Shown here piece by piece: positions 15,342 to 22,608 of a stretch of DNA of 32,559 bases. The notes below the pieces were generated by a model. That model ran no database searches and was not told where the DNA came from. It worked only from the letters and a program-made list of their open reading frames with translations. Within the stretch, counting starts at the first letter, position 1, and every line of letters starts with the position of its first letter. The position numbers were made by a program, and so were the translations under genes. Source of the DNA: Mycobacterium helveticum (lineage in GTDB: Bacteria; Actinomycetota; Actinomycetes; Mycobacteriales; Mycobacteriaceae); NCBI RefSeq assembly GCF_007714205.1, contig NZ_VMQU01000058.1, positions 1 to 32,559 of the forward strand, read 5' to 3'.

Positions 15342-16513
15342 TGGACTTCGCCCGGGTCGAACTGTCGGCCGAGGACCAGGTGTTCCTCGACGAGACGCGC
15401 GCCTTCATCGCCACGCACGTCACCGACGAGGTGCGCCGCCGCGACCGGCAGACCGGCGAAAACTTCGACGAGCAGGTGCATCTGGCGCTGGGTGGGGCGG
15501 GATACCTGGCCGCGGACTGGCGGTCCGAGTCCGACGGCGGCTTCAGCCCGGTGCGCCGGCGGATCTTCCAACTCGAGATCGCCCGGGCCCACACGCCCTG
15601 GTACCACTGGGGGACCACCTCGGTGGTCGCGCGGCTGGTGCAGCAGTTCGGCGCGCCGCGGCTGTGCGAGGAGGTGCTGCCGGGGGTGCTGTCCGGCGAG
15701 ATCCGGCTGTGCCTGGGCTACACCGAGCCCGAGGGCGGCTCCGACGTCGCCACCTGCAAGACGCGGGCGGTGCGCGACGGCTCGGCGTGGATCATTAACG
15801 GCGCCAAGATGTTCACCTCCAACGCGCAGAACGCCCGGTACGTCTTCCTGCTGACCAACACCGACCCCCGGGGGTCCAAACACAAGAACCTGACCATGTT
15901 CCTGGTGCCGCTGGACTCCGCGGGAGTCGAGATCCGGCCCCTCCGGACCGTGGACGGTGACCGCACCAACATCGTGTACTACAGCGACGTGCGCGTCGAC
16001 GACCGCTACCGCATCGGCGAGGTCAACGCGGGCTGGACGGTGATGCGCTCGGCGCTGGACGCCGAGCACGGCACCGGCGAGCGCGAGGACCATGGCCTGC
16101 AGGACGTCGCGACGATGGCCGGCCACGGTGTGCTGATGGCCGAGGCGGTGGACACCGTCGCGGCGATCGCGTCGCAACCCGATCGCGACGGGCGGCGCCG
16201 CCTCGACGACGCGTCGGTGAAACACCGGCTCGGGCGCAGCTTCGCGCGGGTGGAGGCGGCGCTGTCGACGCCGACCATGTTCGGGCGGGTGGCGATCGGG
16301 CAGACGATGCGCGACATCTCCCCGGATCTGATGGACATCCTGGGGGCCGCGGCGGCCCTGCCCACCGACACCGAGGGTTCCGCCGACGACGGTGTCACCG
16401 ACTACCTTTTCCGGCTGGCCCTTCCGACCGGGATCTACGGCGGCACCCTCGAGGTCTTCCGCAACATGATCGCCCAGCACGCGCTGGGGCTCGGGCGCCC
16501 CCGGTACGGCTAG
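15341..16513 (+). CDS. Acyl-CoA dehydrogenase (FadE-type)
   Basis: The 390-aa flavoenzyme has the three-domain acyl-CoA dehydrogenase layout. An N-terminal helical domain is followed by the FAD-binding beta-domain with LCLGYTEPEGGSDVATCKTRA (about 125-145) and WIINGAKMFTSNAQNARY. The C-terminal helical domain ends in YGGTLEVFRNMIAQHALGLGRPRYG. It introduces an alpha-beta double bond in an acyl-CoA and passes electrons to ETF. The catalytic base is not obvious: the position often occupied by Glu in YEGT reads YGGT, as in many mycobacterial FadE paralogues. Its ATG overlaps the LLM stop by one base. The stop shares the palindrome CTAG with the stop of the convergent DUF427 gene. Confidence 0.92.
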   Translation: MDFARVELSAEDQVFLDETRAFIATHVTDEVRRRDRQTGENFDEQVHLALGGAGYLAADWRSESDGGFSPVRRRIFQLEIARAHTPWYHWGTTSVVARLVQQFGAPRLCEEVLPGVLSGEIRLCLGYTEPEGGSDVATCKTRAVRDGSAWIINGAKMFTSNAQNARYVFLLTNTDPRGSKHKNLTMFLVPLDSAGVEIRPLRTVDGDRTNIVYYSDVRVDDRYRIGEVNAGWTVMRSALDAEHGTGEREDHGLQDVATMAGHGVLMAEAVDTVAAIASQPDRDGRRRLDDASVKHRLGRSFARVEAALSTPTMFGRVAIGQTMRDISPDLMDILGAAAALPTDTEGSADDGVTDYLFRLALPTGIYGGTLEVFRNMIAQHALGLGRPRYG

Positions 16514-17193
16514 CGGGTGTGGGCAGGCAGCTCGGCCAGCAGCTCGACACGCGTCTCGTCGAAACTGAGGAAGCCCTTGATGGGCAGGCTTTCCGGGGGC
16601 GGATCCGCGTAGCTCCACGCGATGTCGTCGACGACACGCCCGCCGACGAAGGCGGTCCAGTACGTCGCAAATCCCTTGTAGTTGCAGTAACTCGACGACT
16701 GCGAGCGCCGCAGCGCACCGGTGTCCACCAGGGCGGGATCGACGTAGAGCCGGGGCGCCAGCGCGGTCTCGAACAGGATCACCGTGTCGTCGGTGTCCAC
16801 CAGCACGGTCCCGTCGACCGACACGCGCAGGCGGCGCCTCGTCGGGCGGCAGTCCACGCGGTGGTACGGGTTCGGCGGGTAGTGCACCAGTTCGCGGCCC
16901 TCCTCCAGCCAGGTGTCGACCGCGTCCCACGGGACGTGGACGAAGCCCGGCGCTTCGGGCTCGGGCTCGCTTGGCAGCCCGGCCACCTCGTCGACCGGAA
17001 AGACATAACTGAGCGGGCGGCCCCGGCGGTGCACCAGCAGCGCCCGCTCGGTGTCGAGCACCGGCCGGTCGCCGCGCAAGGCCTGCACCCGCCGCGGGTG
17101 CGGCTCGACGTAGACCATCTCGCCGGGCAGCGGGGGCGAAAACCGCCCGGCCGGATCGCTGCTGAGTGGACCGCGTCCGGCGACCAGGGTCAT
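16510..17193 (-). CDS. DUF427 (beta-tent) domain protein
   Basis: The 227-aa product contains two copies of the DUF427 fold. The first spans about 28-100 (VYVEPHPRRVQALRGDRPVLDTERALLV, LSYVFPVDEV). The second spans about 115-215 (LRVSVDGTVLVDTDDTVILFE, SYCNYKGFATYW, DIAWSYADPPPES, IKGFLSFDETRVEL). The CNYKG and W-Y-DP motifs are the family hallmarks. DUF427 proteins are widespread in actinobacteria and their biochemical function is unclear. The ATG at 17193 is preceded by CAAGGAGTGCC (AAGGAG, 5 nt away). It is convergent with and overlaps the acyl-CoA dehydrogenase by 4 bp. Confidence 0.9.
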   Translation of the reverse strand: MTLVAGRGPLSSDPAGRFSPPLPGEMVYVEPHPRRVQALRGDRPVLDTERALLVHRRGRPLSYVFPVDEVAGLPSEPEPEAPGFVHVPWDAVDTWLEEGRELVHYPPNPYHRVDCRPTRRRLRVSVDGTVLVDTDDTVILFETALAPRLYVDPALVDTGALRRSQSSSYCNYKGFATYWTAFVGGRVVDDIAWSYADPPPESLPIKGFLSFDETRVELLAELPAHTR

Positions 17194-17514
17194 GGCACTC
17201 CTTGGGGCAATGAGAATTTCGGCGGATATCCCTTATTAAACCCACAGTCCGGTGCCCCGGCTTTCGCTGCCGGCGAAGCCGGCTCATGCCGCCGGTACTG
17301 GAAACTCCCGCCATATCGGCGGTCGGGCGGCTCGGTAGCAAACCGCGAAGCGTCGCACGGGCGCCGTTGTGACAACGGTAAGGAAACGGCCAGATCACAA
17401 ACCTTGACCCGATCGTGTTGTGAACGTGACGTTAGGACATCACTGTTACCGAAGTGAAATGGATTGGTGCTGACGCACTTTCCCGGGCCGCTGAGAAGCG
17501 CTGAGGAGCGAAGA
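17194..17514. other. 321-bp divergent intergenic region without a gene
   Basis: No convincing ORF is present. It contains a CCGCC-ATATC-GGCGG hairpin (17308-17322), an imperfect GCTTTCG/GCGAAGC stem near 17260, and an 11-bp perfect dyad AACGT-G-ACGTT (17423-17433). TTGACC at 17404 could be a -35 element for the downstream secreted protein, but I see no good -10. It is AT-richer than its surroundings on the right side. I compared it with known riboswitch cores and saw no clear match. Confidence 0.4.
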
Positions 17515-18150
17515 ATGACCCCACTGATGATGTATCCCCCCTGGATCGAGCAGATGGTCCGTCGTGCCTCCGCGGCCCGCCCGGCGGCGTCCGCGGCGCT
17601 GCGGCCACTCGCGGTGACGGTGGGCGTCGTCGCCGCCGGAGCGATGTCGCTGGCCCCGGCCCACGCCGACCCGTCCGCCGACCCCATCACCGGCGTGCTC
17701 AGCGGCGCCGGCACGGGCGGCAACGGCTCGTTCAGCGACACCATCGCCGGGATCGGGCAGTCGCTGTGTCCGATGCTGGTGCAGCCCGGCGCGCAACTGG
17801 CCACGATCGCGTCGCAGTTGTCGGGCAAGCCGGGCCTTCCCCCGGACATGGTCGGGTCCGTCGCCAGCATGGCGATACAGATGGAATGCCCGGGCGTCAT
17901 GACGTCATTGGCCAACGGCCAAATGCCTTCGGGGTTACCGGGTTTGGGCGGTAACTCGGGCATGTCGCTCCCGTTCCAGCTGCCGGGGGCCGGCGGGGCG
18001 CCCGGCAGCCCGCTGCAGCTGCCGGGGCTCAGCCCTGCAGCGCCGAGCCCGTTGCAGCTGCCGGGGCTCGCCCCCGCGGCGCCGAACCCGCCGCAGCTGC
18101 CGGGCGTCATCCCGGTGGCGGCGGGCCCACAGCAGGTGCCGGTCGCCTGA
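17515..18150 (+). CDS. Secreted DUF732-like protein with 13-residue proline repeats
   Basis: This 211-aa protein has an N-terminal export signal. Arginines at about 16-30 are followed by the hydrophobic PLAVTVGVVAAGAMSLAPAHA, with a signal-peptidase site after Ala51 (AHA|DPS). Residues about 55-140 form a small domain with two cysteines (Cys85, Cys125) and ECPGVMTSLANGQMP, resembling the mycobacterial DUF732 secreted domain. The C-terminus is four 13-residue repeats beginning (F/L/P)QLPG. It is probably secreted to or through the cell envelope. The ATG at 17515 has GAGGAGCGAAG just upstream. It is separated from its neighbours by its own 321-bp promoter region, so it is likely a single-gene unit. 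Function unknown. Confidence 0.75.
   Translation: MTPLMMYPPWIEQMVRRASAARPAASAALRPLAVTVGVVAAGAMSLAPAHADPSADPITGVLSGAGTGGNGSFSDTIAGIGQSLCPMLVQPGAQLATIASQLSGKPGLPPDMVGSVASMAIQMECPGVMTSLANGQMPSGLPGLGGNSGMSLPFQLPGAGGAPGSPLQLPGLSPAAPSPLQLPGLAPAAPNPPQLPGVIPVAAGPQQVPVA
17974..18129 (+). repeat. 39-bp (13-residue) coding repeat x4
   Basis: In-frame units read FQLPGAGGAPGSP, LQLPGLSPAAPSP, LQLPGLAPAAPNP and PQLPGVIPVAAGP (residues 154-205), then a partial QQVPVA. The second and third are nearly identical at DNA level (CTGCAGCTGCCGGGGCTC cores). The graded divergence suggests successive tandem duplication in the secreted protein. Confidence 0.85.
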
Positions 18151-18231
18151 GGCCCGCGACGGGCGCCCGGCAGGCGTGGCCCGGGGACCCGCCACCGGCG
18201 GGCATCAGCACCGCGGAGTAGGAACTTACCC

Positions 18232-19401
18232 ATGGCCGGACCGGTGGAGGGCATCAAAGTCGTCGAGCTCGGGGTCTGGGTGGCCGGCCCGGCCGCCGGG
18301 GCCATCCTGGCCGACTGGGGCGCCGACGTCGTCAAGATCGAGCCGCCGGCCGGCGACCCGGGCCGCATGTTCGGCCGGATGCTGGGCTGCGACCTCGGGG
18401 TCAACCCGCCGTTCGAGATGGACAACCGCTCCAAGCGCAGCATCGTGCTCGACCTGACCACCGCGGCGGGCCGCGACACCGCCTTCGAGTTGCTCGCCGG
18501 CGCCGACGTTTTCGTGACGAACGTGCGCCCCGGTGCGCTGCAGAGGCTGGGCCTGGACTACGAGTCGGTGTCGGCCCGCAACGCCCGGCTCGTCTACGGC
18601 CTGATCACCGGCTACGGCGAGACCGGGCCCGACGCCGACCGCGCCGCCTACGACGTCGCCGCGTTCTGGTCCCGCGCCGGGCTGGCGCACCTGCTCACCC
18701 GGCCCGGTGACACGCCCCCGTTCCAGCGCGGCGGCATGGGCGACCACTCGGCCGGCATGACCCTGACCGCGGCCATCTGCGCGGCCCTGATCGCCCGCGA
18801 GCGCACCGGGACCGGTCAGCTGGTGAGCACGTCCCTGTACCGGCAGGGTGCCTACACCGTGAGCTTCGACCTGAACACCTACCTGCTGACCGGCCAGCAG
18901 ATCGCCATCGGGCAGCGCGAATCGATGGGCAACCCGTGCATGAACAACTACACCGCCGGAGACGGGCGCCGGTTCTGGATCGTCGGACTCGAGGCCGACC
19001 GGCACTGGCCCGCGCTGTGCCGCGCCGTGGGCCGTCCGGAGTGGCTGACCGATCCGCGGTTCGGCGACGCCCGGGCCCGCGCCCAGAACGCGGTGGCGCT
19101 CATCGCCGCGCTCGACCAGATCTTCGCGACCCGCCCGCTCGACGATTGGGCGCAAGCCTTCGCCGCCGAACCGGATTTCTTCTGGTCCCCGGTCAACACG
19201 CTCGAGGACGTGGTCGCCGACGAGCAGTTCCACGCCGCCGGCGGCATCGTCGACGTGCCCGACGGCGACGCCGGCGTGGCGATGGTGGCCACGCCGGCGG
19301 ACTTCCACGGCACACCGTGGGCACCGCGTTCCGGCGCACCGGAACTGGGGCAGCACACCGACGAGATCCTCGCCGAACTCGAGGCGCGCCGCGGGGCGTG
19401 A
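18232..19401 (+). CDS. CaiB/BaiF family (class III) CoA-transferase
   Basis: The 389-aa enzyme matches class III CoA-transferases, which move CoA between carboxylic acids. Visible hallmarks are the N-terminal VKVVELGVWVAGPAAG-like strand (9-24), GADVVKIEPPAGDPGR (30-45), RSKRSIVLDL (67-76), DVFVTNVRPGALQRLGL and the catalytic aspartate D171 in GGMGDHSAGM. Steroid and bile-acid pathways and the alpha-methylacyl-CoA racemases use the same fold, so a racemase is a possible alternative. It starts at ATG 18232, with GGAG 12-15 nt upstream. It would activate an acid for the acyl-CoA dehydrogenase and other genes of this cluster. Copy C of the 28-bp motif follows 15 bp after its stop. Confidence 0.9.
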   Translation: MAGPVEGIKVVELGVWVAGPAAGAILADWGADVVKIEPPAGDPGRMFGRMLGCDLGVNPPFEMDNRSKRSIVLDLTTAAGRDTAFELLAGADVFVTNVRPGALQRLGLDYESVSARNARLVYGLITGYGETGPDADRAAYDVAAFWSRAGLAHLLTRPGDTPPFQRGGMGDHSAGMTLTAAICAALIARERTGTGQLVSTSLYRQGAYTVSFDLNTYLLTGQQIAIGQRESMGNPCMNNYTAGDGRRFWIVGLEADRHWPALCRAVGRPEWLTDPRFGDARARAQNAVALIAALDQIFATRPLDDWAQAFAAEPDFFWSPVNTLEDVVADEQFHAAGGIVDVPDGDAGVAMVATPADFHGTPWAPRSGAPELGQHTDEILAELEARRGA

Positions 19402-19416
19402 CCCGCCCGTCGGACC

Positions 19417-19444
19417 TTTACAAATTTGTGGCGAAGTGTCACGC
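19417..19444. promoter_or_regulatory. 28-bp motif, copy C
   Basis: TTTACAAA, eight variable bases, then GAAGTGTCACGC. It lies in the 117-bp gap before the gene at 19519, about 74 bp upstream of its start. It matches copies A and B in length, orientation and both conserved ends, and includes the dyad ACAAATTTGT. Confidence 0.55.
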
Positions 19445-19518
19445 TGTCGTGAGTCGCATCCCAACGCAGGCGCCGACACGCCAGCCCCTCGAGGCGTGCG
19501 GCGGTGAGGAATGGATTG

Positions 19519-20124
19519 ATGGTCACTCCCACGTTCGGCATCCGCGCGAGCGGCCGGGCCGCCGCCGCGCGGGCCACCCCCACCGACGCCGCCCCGCTGC
19601 GCTACCGGCTCGACGTCGTCGCGGCCAGTGCCGCCGACGTCGTGGAATCGGCCGGGGGCTGGCTCTACGACCGCGTGATGGCCGGCTGGGAGGTGACCGT
19701 GCGGCTGCCGCACAGCTGCGACACCCGCGCACTGCGGATCCTCGGCGTCCGGGTGTCGGATTGCCGGTCCGGGTGGTACGAGACACAGATCGCCGATCAG
19801 AGCCTGGCCGTCAGCGCCGCGGCGTTCCGGGCCGACCCCCGCGTCCGGCGCCGGGTGCTCGCGTCCCTGGACGGCCGGCTGACCGAGGTCGCGCTGTGGG
19901 GTGACGGATGGCCACTGAACGTGGACCGGGCGATGAGCCGGGCCCAGCATGTGCTCAGCGCGGCGGCCCGCACGTTCAAGGGTCATGCCCTGGCCGCCGC
20001 CGGAATCGTTGGTGACGCAGTCGCTCCCGTTGAGCCGCTGCGCTGCGATGCGTGGTCCCCGGCCGAGCCGCAGCTGGTCCGGCTCGAGCACGGCAGCGAC
20101 AAGACGCAGGAGTTCCGTCGCTGA
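19519..20124 (+). CDS. Hypothetical protein, 201 aa
   Basis: I do not recognise this family with certainty. The 201-aa product has no signal peptide. It has a basic Ala-rich start, then a domain with SAGGWLYDRVMAGWEVTVRLP (about 51-70) and TRALRILGVRVSDC, and a helical C-terminal half (RRRVLASLDGRLTEVALWGD, RAMSRAQHVLSAAARTFKGHAL). The pattern of short strands followed by an arginine-rich helix, and consistent third-position GC, support a real gene. The ATG at 19519 is preferred over the following GTG. It is preceded by motif copy C and runs directly into the monooxygenase remnant at 20115. Its last 10 residues may be altered by the deletion that removed the 5' part of that gene. Confidence 0.65.
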   Translation: MVTPTFGIRASGRAAAARATPTDAAPLRYRLDVVAASAADVVESAGGWLYDRVMAGWEVTVRLPHSCDTRALRILGVRVSDCRSGWYETQIADQSLAVSAAAFRADPRVRRRVLASLDGRLTEVALWGDGWPLNVDRAMSRAQHVLSAAARTFKGHALAAAGIVGDAVAPVEPLRCDAWSPAEPQLVRLEHGSDKTQEFRR

Positions 20125-20573
20125 CCCGGTCCGACGTCGAGGTGCCGGCCAGCCCGGCGCGCTGCCTGCGCCCGCGCTCCCTGGTCACCGAGCACGGCGC
20201 CGAACGCGAGGTCGGCGTGGTGGTGTGCGCCACCGGCCACGCCGCGCCCGACGGGCCGCGGGCCTGCCTGGGCATGGCCGCGCCCGGCTTCCCGAACTCC
20301 GTCTACATGCCGTGCGGACCGAACACGAACGTCGGCTCCACCAGCGTGATCTGCACGCGCGAACCCCGGGCCCGCCACGCCGTGAAAGCTATGCGGCACA
20401 TGCGGCACATGCGGCACATGCGGCACATGCGGCGCAGGGACAGGACCTATGTCGCGGTGCGGCCGTCGGCGCCGGCGGCGTTCGCCGCGAAGGTGGAGCG
20501 CTGGATGGTCGGCACCGCCCGGACCACGCGCTGCAGCAACTATTTCCGCGCCCCCAACGGGCGGACGCGATGA
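20115..20573 (+). pseudogene. Remnant of a Baeyer-Villiger/FMO-type flavin monooxygenase
   Basis: Only the C-terminal third of a BVMO-like enzyme remains. LTRSDVEVPASPARC, then VTEHGAEREVGVVVCATGHAAPD, matches the family's '...VDVIVYATGF' strand. DGPRACLGMAAPGFPNSV, then YMPCGPNTNVGSTSV, matches the 'YLGMTVPGFPNLF..YGPNTNLG' block. AKVERWMVGTARTTRCSNYF matches the end of the catalytic core. Missing are the whole N-terminal FAD domain (GxGxxG), the NADPH domain and FxGxxxHxxxW fingerprint, about 20 residues between the ATGH and GPRA blocks, and the usual C-terminal tail. A 9-bp repeat has expanded inside it. No start codon with a ribosome site is evident. The frame stays open to the TGA that overlaps the esterase ATG, so it may still be transcribed. 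Confidence 0.8.
20391..20435 (+). repeat. 9-bp tandem repeat x5 inside the monooxygenase remnant
   Basis: ATGCGGCAC occurs four times perfectly from 20391 to 20426, followed by a fifth copy with one change (ATGCGGCGC, 20427-20435). In the remnant's frame it encodes Met-Arg-His repeats in place of a conserved helix. Slippage-prone, so length may differ among strains. Confidence 0.95.
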
Positions 20574-21520
20574 CCGAGCTGGACGGCGCCGAACGGCTCG
20601 ACCCCGCCCTCCGGGCCGTCGCCACCACGCGCACCGATTTCTCGGTCGCCGCAATCGAACTCATCCGCGAGCCGTTCAACCAGCGGCGCCGGCTGGCCGC
20701 CGAACTGACGGATGCGCGGGACGTCGAGGTCATCGACGACGATGTGCCGGCGGAAACCGGGCCGGTGCCGGTGCGGATCTACCGCGGCGGCCCGGCGCCG
20801 GCGCCCGCGGTCGTCTACTGCCACGCCGGCGGGTTCGCGCTGGGCAACCTGGACACCGACCACCGCCAGTGCCTGGAGCTCGCCCGCCGCGGCAGCTGCA
20901 CGGTGGTCTCGGTGGACTACCGGCTGGCCCCCGAGCACCCCTGTCCGGCCGCGCTGGACGACGCGAGCGCGGTGCTGCGCTGGGTGGCCCGCGAAGCGTT
21001 CGAACTCGGCGTCGACCCGGCGCGGCTGGCGGTCGCGGGCAGCAGTGCCGGGGCCGCCCTGGCCGCCTGCCTGGCGCACGGCGCCGCCGACGGGTCGCTG
21101 CCGACGGTCGCGTTTCAGCTGCTGCACCAGCCCGTGCTGGACGACCGGCCGACCGCCTCCAAAGCCGAGTTCGCCACCAGCCCGGCCTTCGACGGCGAGG
21201 CGGCCCAGCTGATGTGGCGCCACTACCTGGGGCCGGCCGCCGGATGGGCGGCCGCCGTGCCCGCCCGCCGCGGCCGATTCGGCGGTCTGGCACCGGCGTT
21301 GATCACGTGCGCCGAGATCGACCCGTTCCGCGACGAGGCCGTCGACTACGCGCTGGCGCTGCTGCGCGCCGGAGTCTCGGCCGAGTTGCACGTGTTTCCG
21401 CGCACCTGCCACGGCTTCGACTCGCTGCTGCCCGACTGGGAGGTGTCCGAGCTGCTGTTCGCCCTGCAGGGGCACTCGTTGTCCACCGCGCTGCACGGCG
21501 CCCCGGGGCCGCCCGCCTGA
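20570..21520 (+). CDS. HSL-family (family IV) esterase/lipase
   Basis: This 316-aa alpha/beta hydrolase belongs to the hormone-sensitive-lipase group. The oxyanion motif reads YCHAGGF (H85-A-G-G88, where HGGG is usual). VDYRLAPEHPCPAALDD is the family's conserved block, the nucleophile elbow is GSSAG (Ser159), the acid is probably Asp251 in EIDPFRDE, and the base is His281 in CHGFD. The family hydrolyses short- to medium-chain esters in the cytosol. The ATG at 20570 overlaps the TGA of the monooxygenase remnant (ATGA), so it was probably translationally coupled to the intact ancestor. A BVMO converting a ketone to an ester and an esterase cleaving it is a classical pair. Confidence 0.92.
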   Translation: MTELDGAERLDPALRAVATTRTDFSVAAIELIREPFNQRRRLAAELTDARDVEVIDDDVPAETGPVPVRIYRGGPAPAPAVVYCHAGGFALGNLDTDHRQCLELARRGSCTVVSVDYRLAPEHPCPAALDDASAVLRWVAREAFELGVDPARLAVAGSSAGAALAACLAHGAADGSLPTVAFQLLHQPVLDDRPTASKAEFATSPAFDGEAAQLMWRHYLGPAAGWAAAVPARRGRFGGLAPALITCAEIDPFRDEAVDYALALLRAGVSAELHVFPRTCHGFDSLLPDWEVSELLFALQGHSLSTALHGAPGPPA

Positions 21521-21556
21521 CATCGCTACCTCGAAATCCTCTTCTGCTCAACGGAG

Positions 21557-21586
21557 TCCGCCCGAGGGCGGGCACCCCCGGGCGGA
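21557..21586. terminator. Alternative GC hairpins downstream of the esterase
   Basis: CCGCCC-GA-GGGCGG (21558-21571) and a longer pairing of TCCGCCC (21557) with GGGCGGA (21580-21586) are mutually exclusive stems, 37 bp after the esterase stop. A terminator is likeliest, but no U-run follows and an attenuator cannot be excluded. Confidence 0.35.
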
Positions 21587-21668
21587 ATGGATCGGCCGCC
21601 GCGCGTCCGACATCAGCCGCATCGACGTCGCGCGCGGGGGCAGCACGGGGCCGTGCTGGAATACAGCC

Positions 21669-22133
21669 ATGGCAATTCCGCCCGCACCGGAGGGGCTCAC
21701 CAGCGACGACTTCCCGGTGTTGTGGCCGGTGGGCACCCGGTGGGCCGACAACGACATGTTCGGCCACCTCAACAACGCGGTCTACTACCAGCTTTTCGAC
21801 ACCGCGATCAACGCCTGGATCAACACCGGCACCGGCCTCGACCCGATCACCACGCCCGCGCTGGGCATCGTCGCCGAGTCGGGCTGCCGCTACCTGTCCG
21901 AGCTGGCCTTCCCCGACAGCCTGGCGGTCGGCGTGGCGGTGACACGGCTCGGCAACAGCAGCGTCACCTACCGGCTGGGCGTGTTCCGGCCGGGCAGCGG
22001 CCGAGGTGATGCGCGGCCGATCACCGCGCTGGGCCACTGGGTGCACGTCTACGTCGACCGGGACACCCGCAGGCCGGTGCCGATTCCCGACCCGATCCGC
22101 GCGCTGCTGTCGACGGCCCGTGTGGGCCAATAG
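21669..22133 (+). CDS. Hotdog-fold acyl-CoA thioesterase (Rv0163-like)
   Basis: The 154-aa single-hotdog protein matches the 4HBT thioesterase family. The pattern is RWADNDMFGHLNNAVYYQLFDTAINAW (about 23-49), with the catalytic Asp in WADNDMFGH. Central strands read GIVAESGCRYLSELAFPDSLAVGVAV, and a late GHWVHVYVDRDTRRPVPIP follows. It is the counterpart of M. tuberculosis Rv0163, from memory nearly collinear. It should hydrolyse an acyl-CoA thioester. No strong ribosome site is visible before the ATG. It is 13 bp upstream of the SRPBCC gene and probably co-transcribed with it. It marks the return to the conserved gene order that leads into mce1. Confidence 0.9.
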   Translation: MAIPPAPEGLTSDDFPVLWPVGTRWADNDMFGHLNNAVYYQLFDTAINAWINTGTGLDPITTPALGIVAESGCRYLSELAFPDSLAVGVAVTRLGNSSVTYRLGVFRPGSGRGDARPITALGHWVHVYVDRDTRRPVPIPDPIRALLSTARVGQ

Positions 22134-22146
22134 ATATGCTTCGCCC

Positions 22147-22584
22147 ATGCCAGTTCTGAGCAAGACCGTCGAAGTCGGCGCCGACGCCGCCGCGATCATG
22201 GCCATCGTCGGGGACTTCGAACGGTACCCGGAGTGGAACGAGGGAATCCGCGGCCTGTGGGTGCTCGCCCGCTACGACGACGGGCGTCCCAGCCAGCTGC
22301 GGCTCGACACCGTGGTGCAGGGCATGGAGAGCACCTTCATCCAGGCCGTCTACTACCCGGGGGACAACCAGATCCAGACGGTGCTGCAGCAGGGTGACCT
22401 CTTCTCCAAGCAGGAGCAGCTGTTCAGCGTGGTGGAGACCGGGGCGGCGAGCCTGCTGACGGTGGACATGGACGTCGAGACCGCGATGCCGATCCCCGCG
22501 CCCATGGTCAAGCAGCTCCTCAACCAAGTCCTCGAACACCTCGCCGACAACCTCAAGCAGCGAGCCGAACAGCTGTCCGCCTAG
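22147..22584 (+). CDS. SRPBCC/START-like protein (Rv0164, TB18.5-like)
   Basis: This 145-aa protein is a polyketide-cyclase/START-like (SRPBCC) fold with a hydrophobic ligand cavity. MPVLSKTVEVGADAAAIMAIVGDFERYPEWNEGI at the N-terminus and the long C-terminal helix (VKQLLNQVLEHLADNLKQRAEQL) are typical. It is close to M. tuberculosis TB18.5 (Rv0164), a cytosolic antigen of unknown function with probable lipid binding. It sits 13 bp after the thioesterase and is convergent with mce1R, with 24 bp between. A role in carrying a fatty acyl ligand next to the Mce1 importer is plausible but unproven. Confidence 0.92.
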   Translation: MPVLSKTVEVGADAAAIMAIVGDFERYPEWNEGIRGLWVLARYDDGRPSQLRLDTVVQGMESTFIQAVYYPGDNQIQTVLQQGDLFSKQEQLFSVVETGAASLLTVDMDVETAMPIPAPMVKQLLNQVLEHLADNLKQRAEQLSA

Positions 22585-22608
22585 CGAGCAGCCACGGCGA
22601 GATGCGGG

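Noticed and set aside
15209..17398. 729-codon minus-strand ORF opposite the ACAD and DUF427 genes
   Set aside because: It is a GC-frame shadow: Arg/Pro/Gly/His-rich with no domain, and it overlaps two well-supported genes in other frames.
17194..17514. Possible riboswitch (c-di-AMP ydaO-like) upstream of the secreted protein gene
   Set aside because: Mycobacterial leaders of some secreted cell-wall proteins carry ydaO elements, and GC hairpins are present here, but I could not identify the conserved core bases.
20391..20435. CRISPR-like array
   Set aside because: The units are contiguous 9-bp repeats without spacers, which is a simple tandem repeat.
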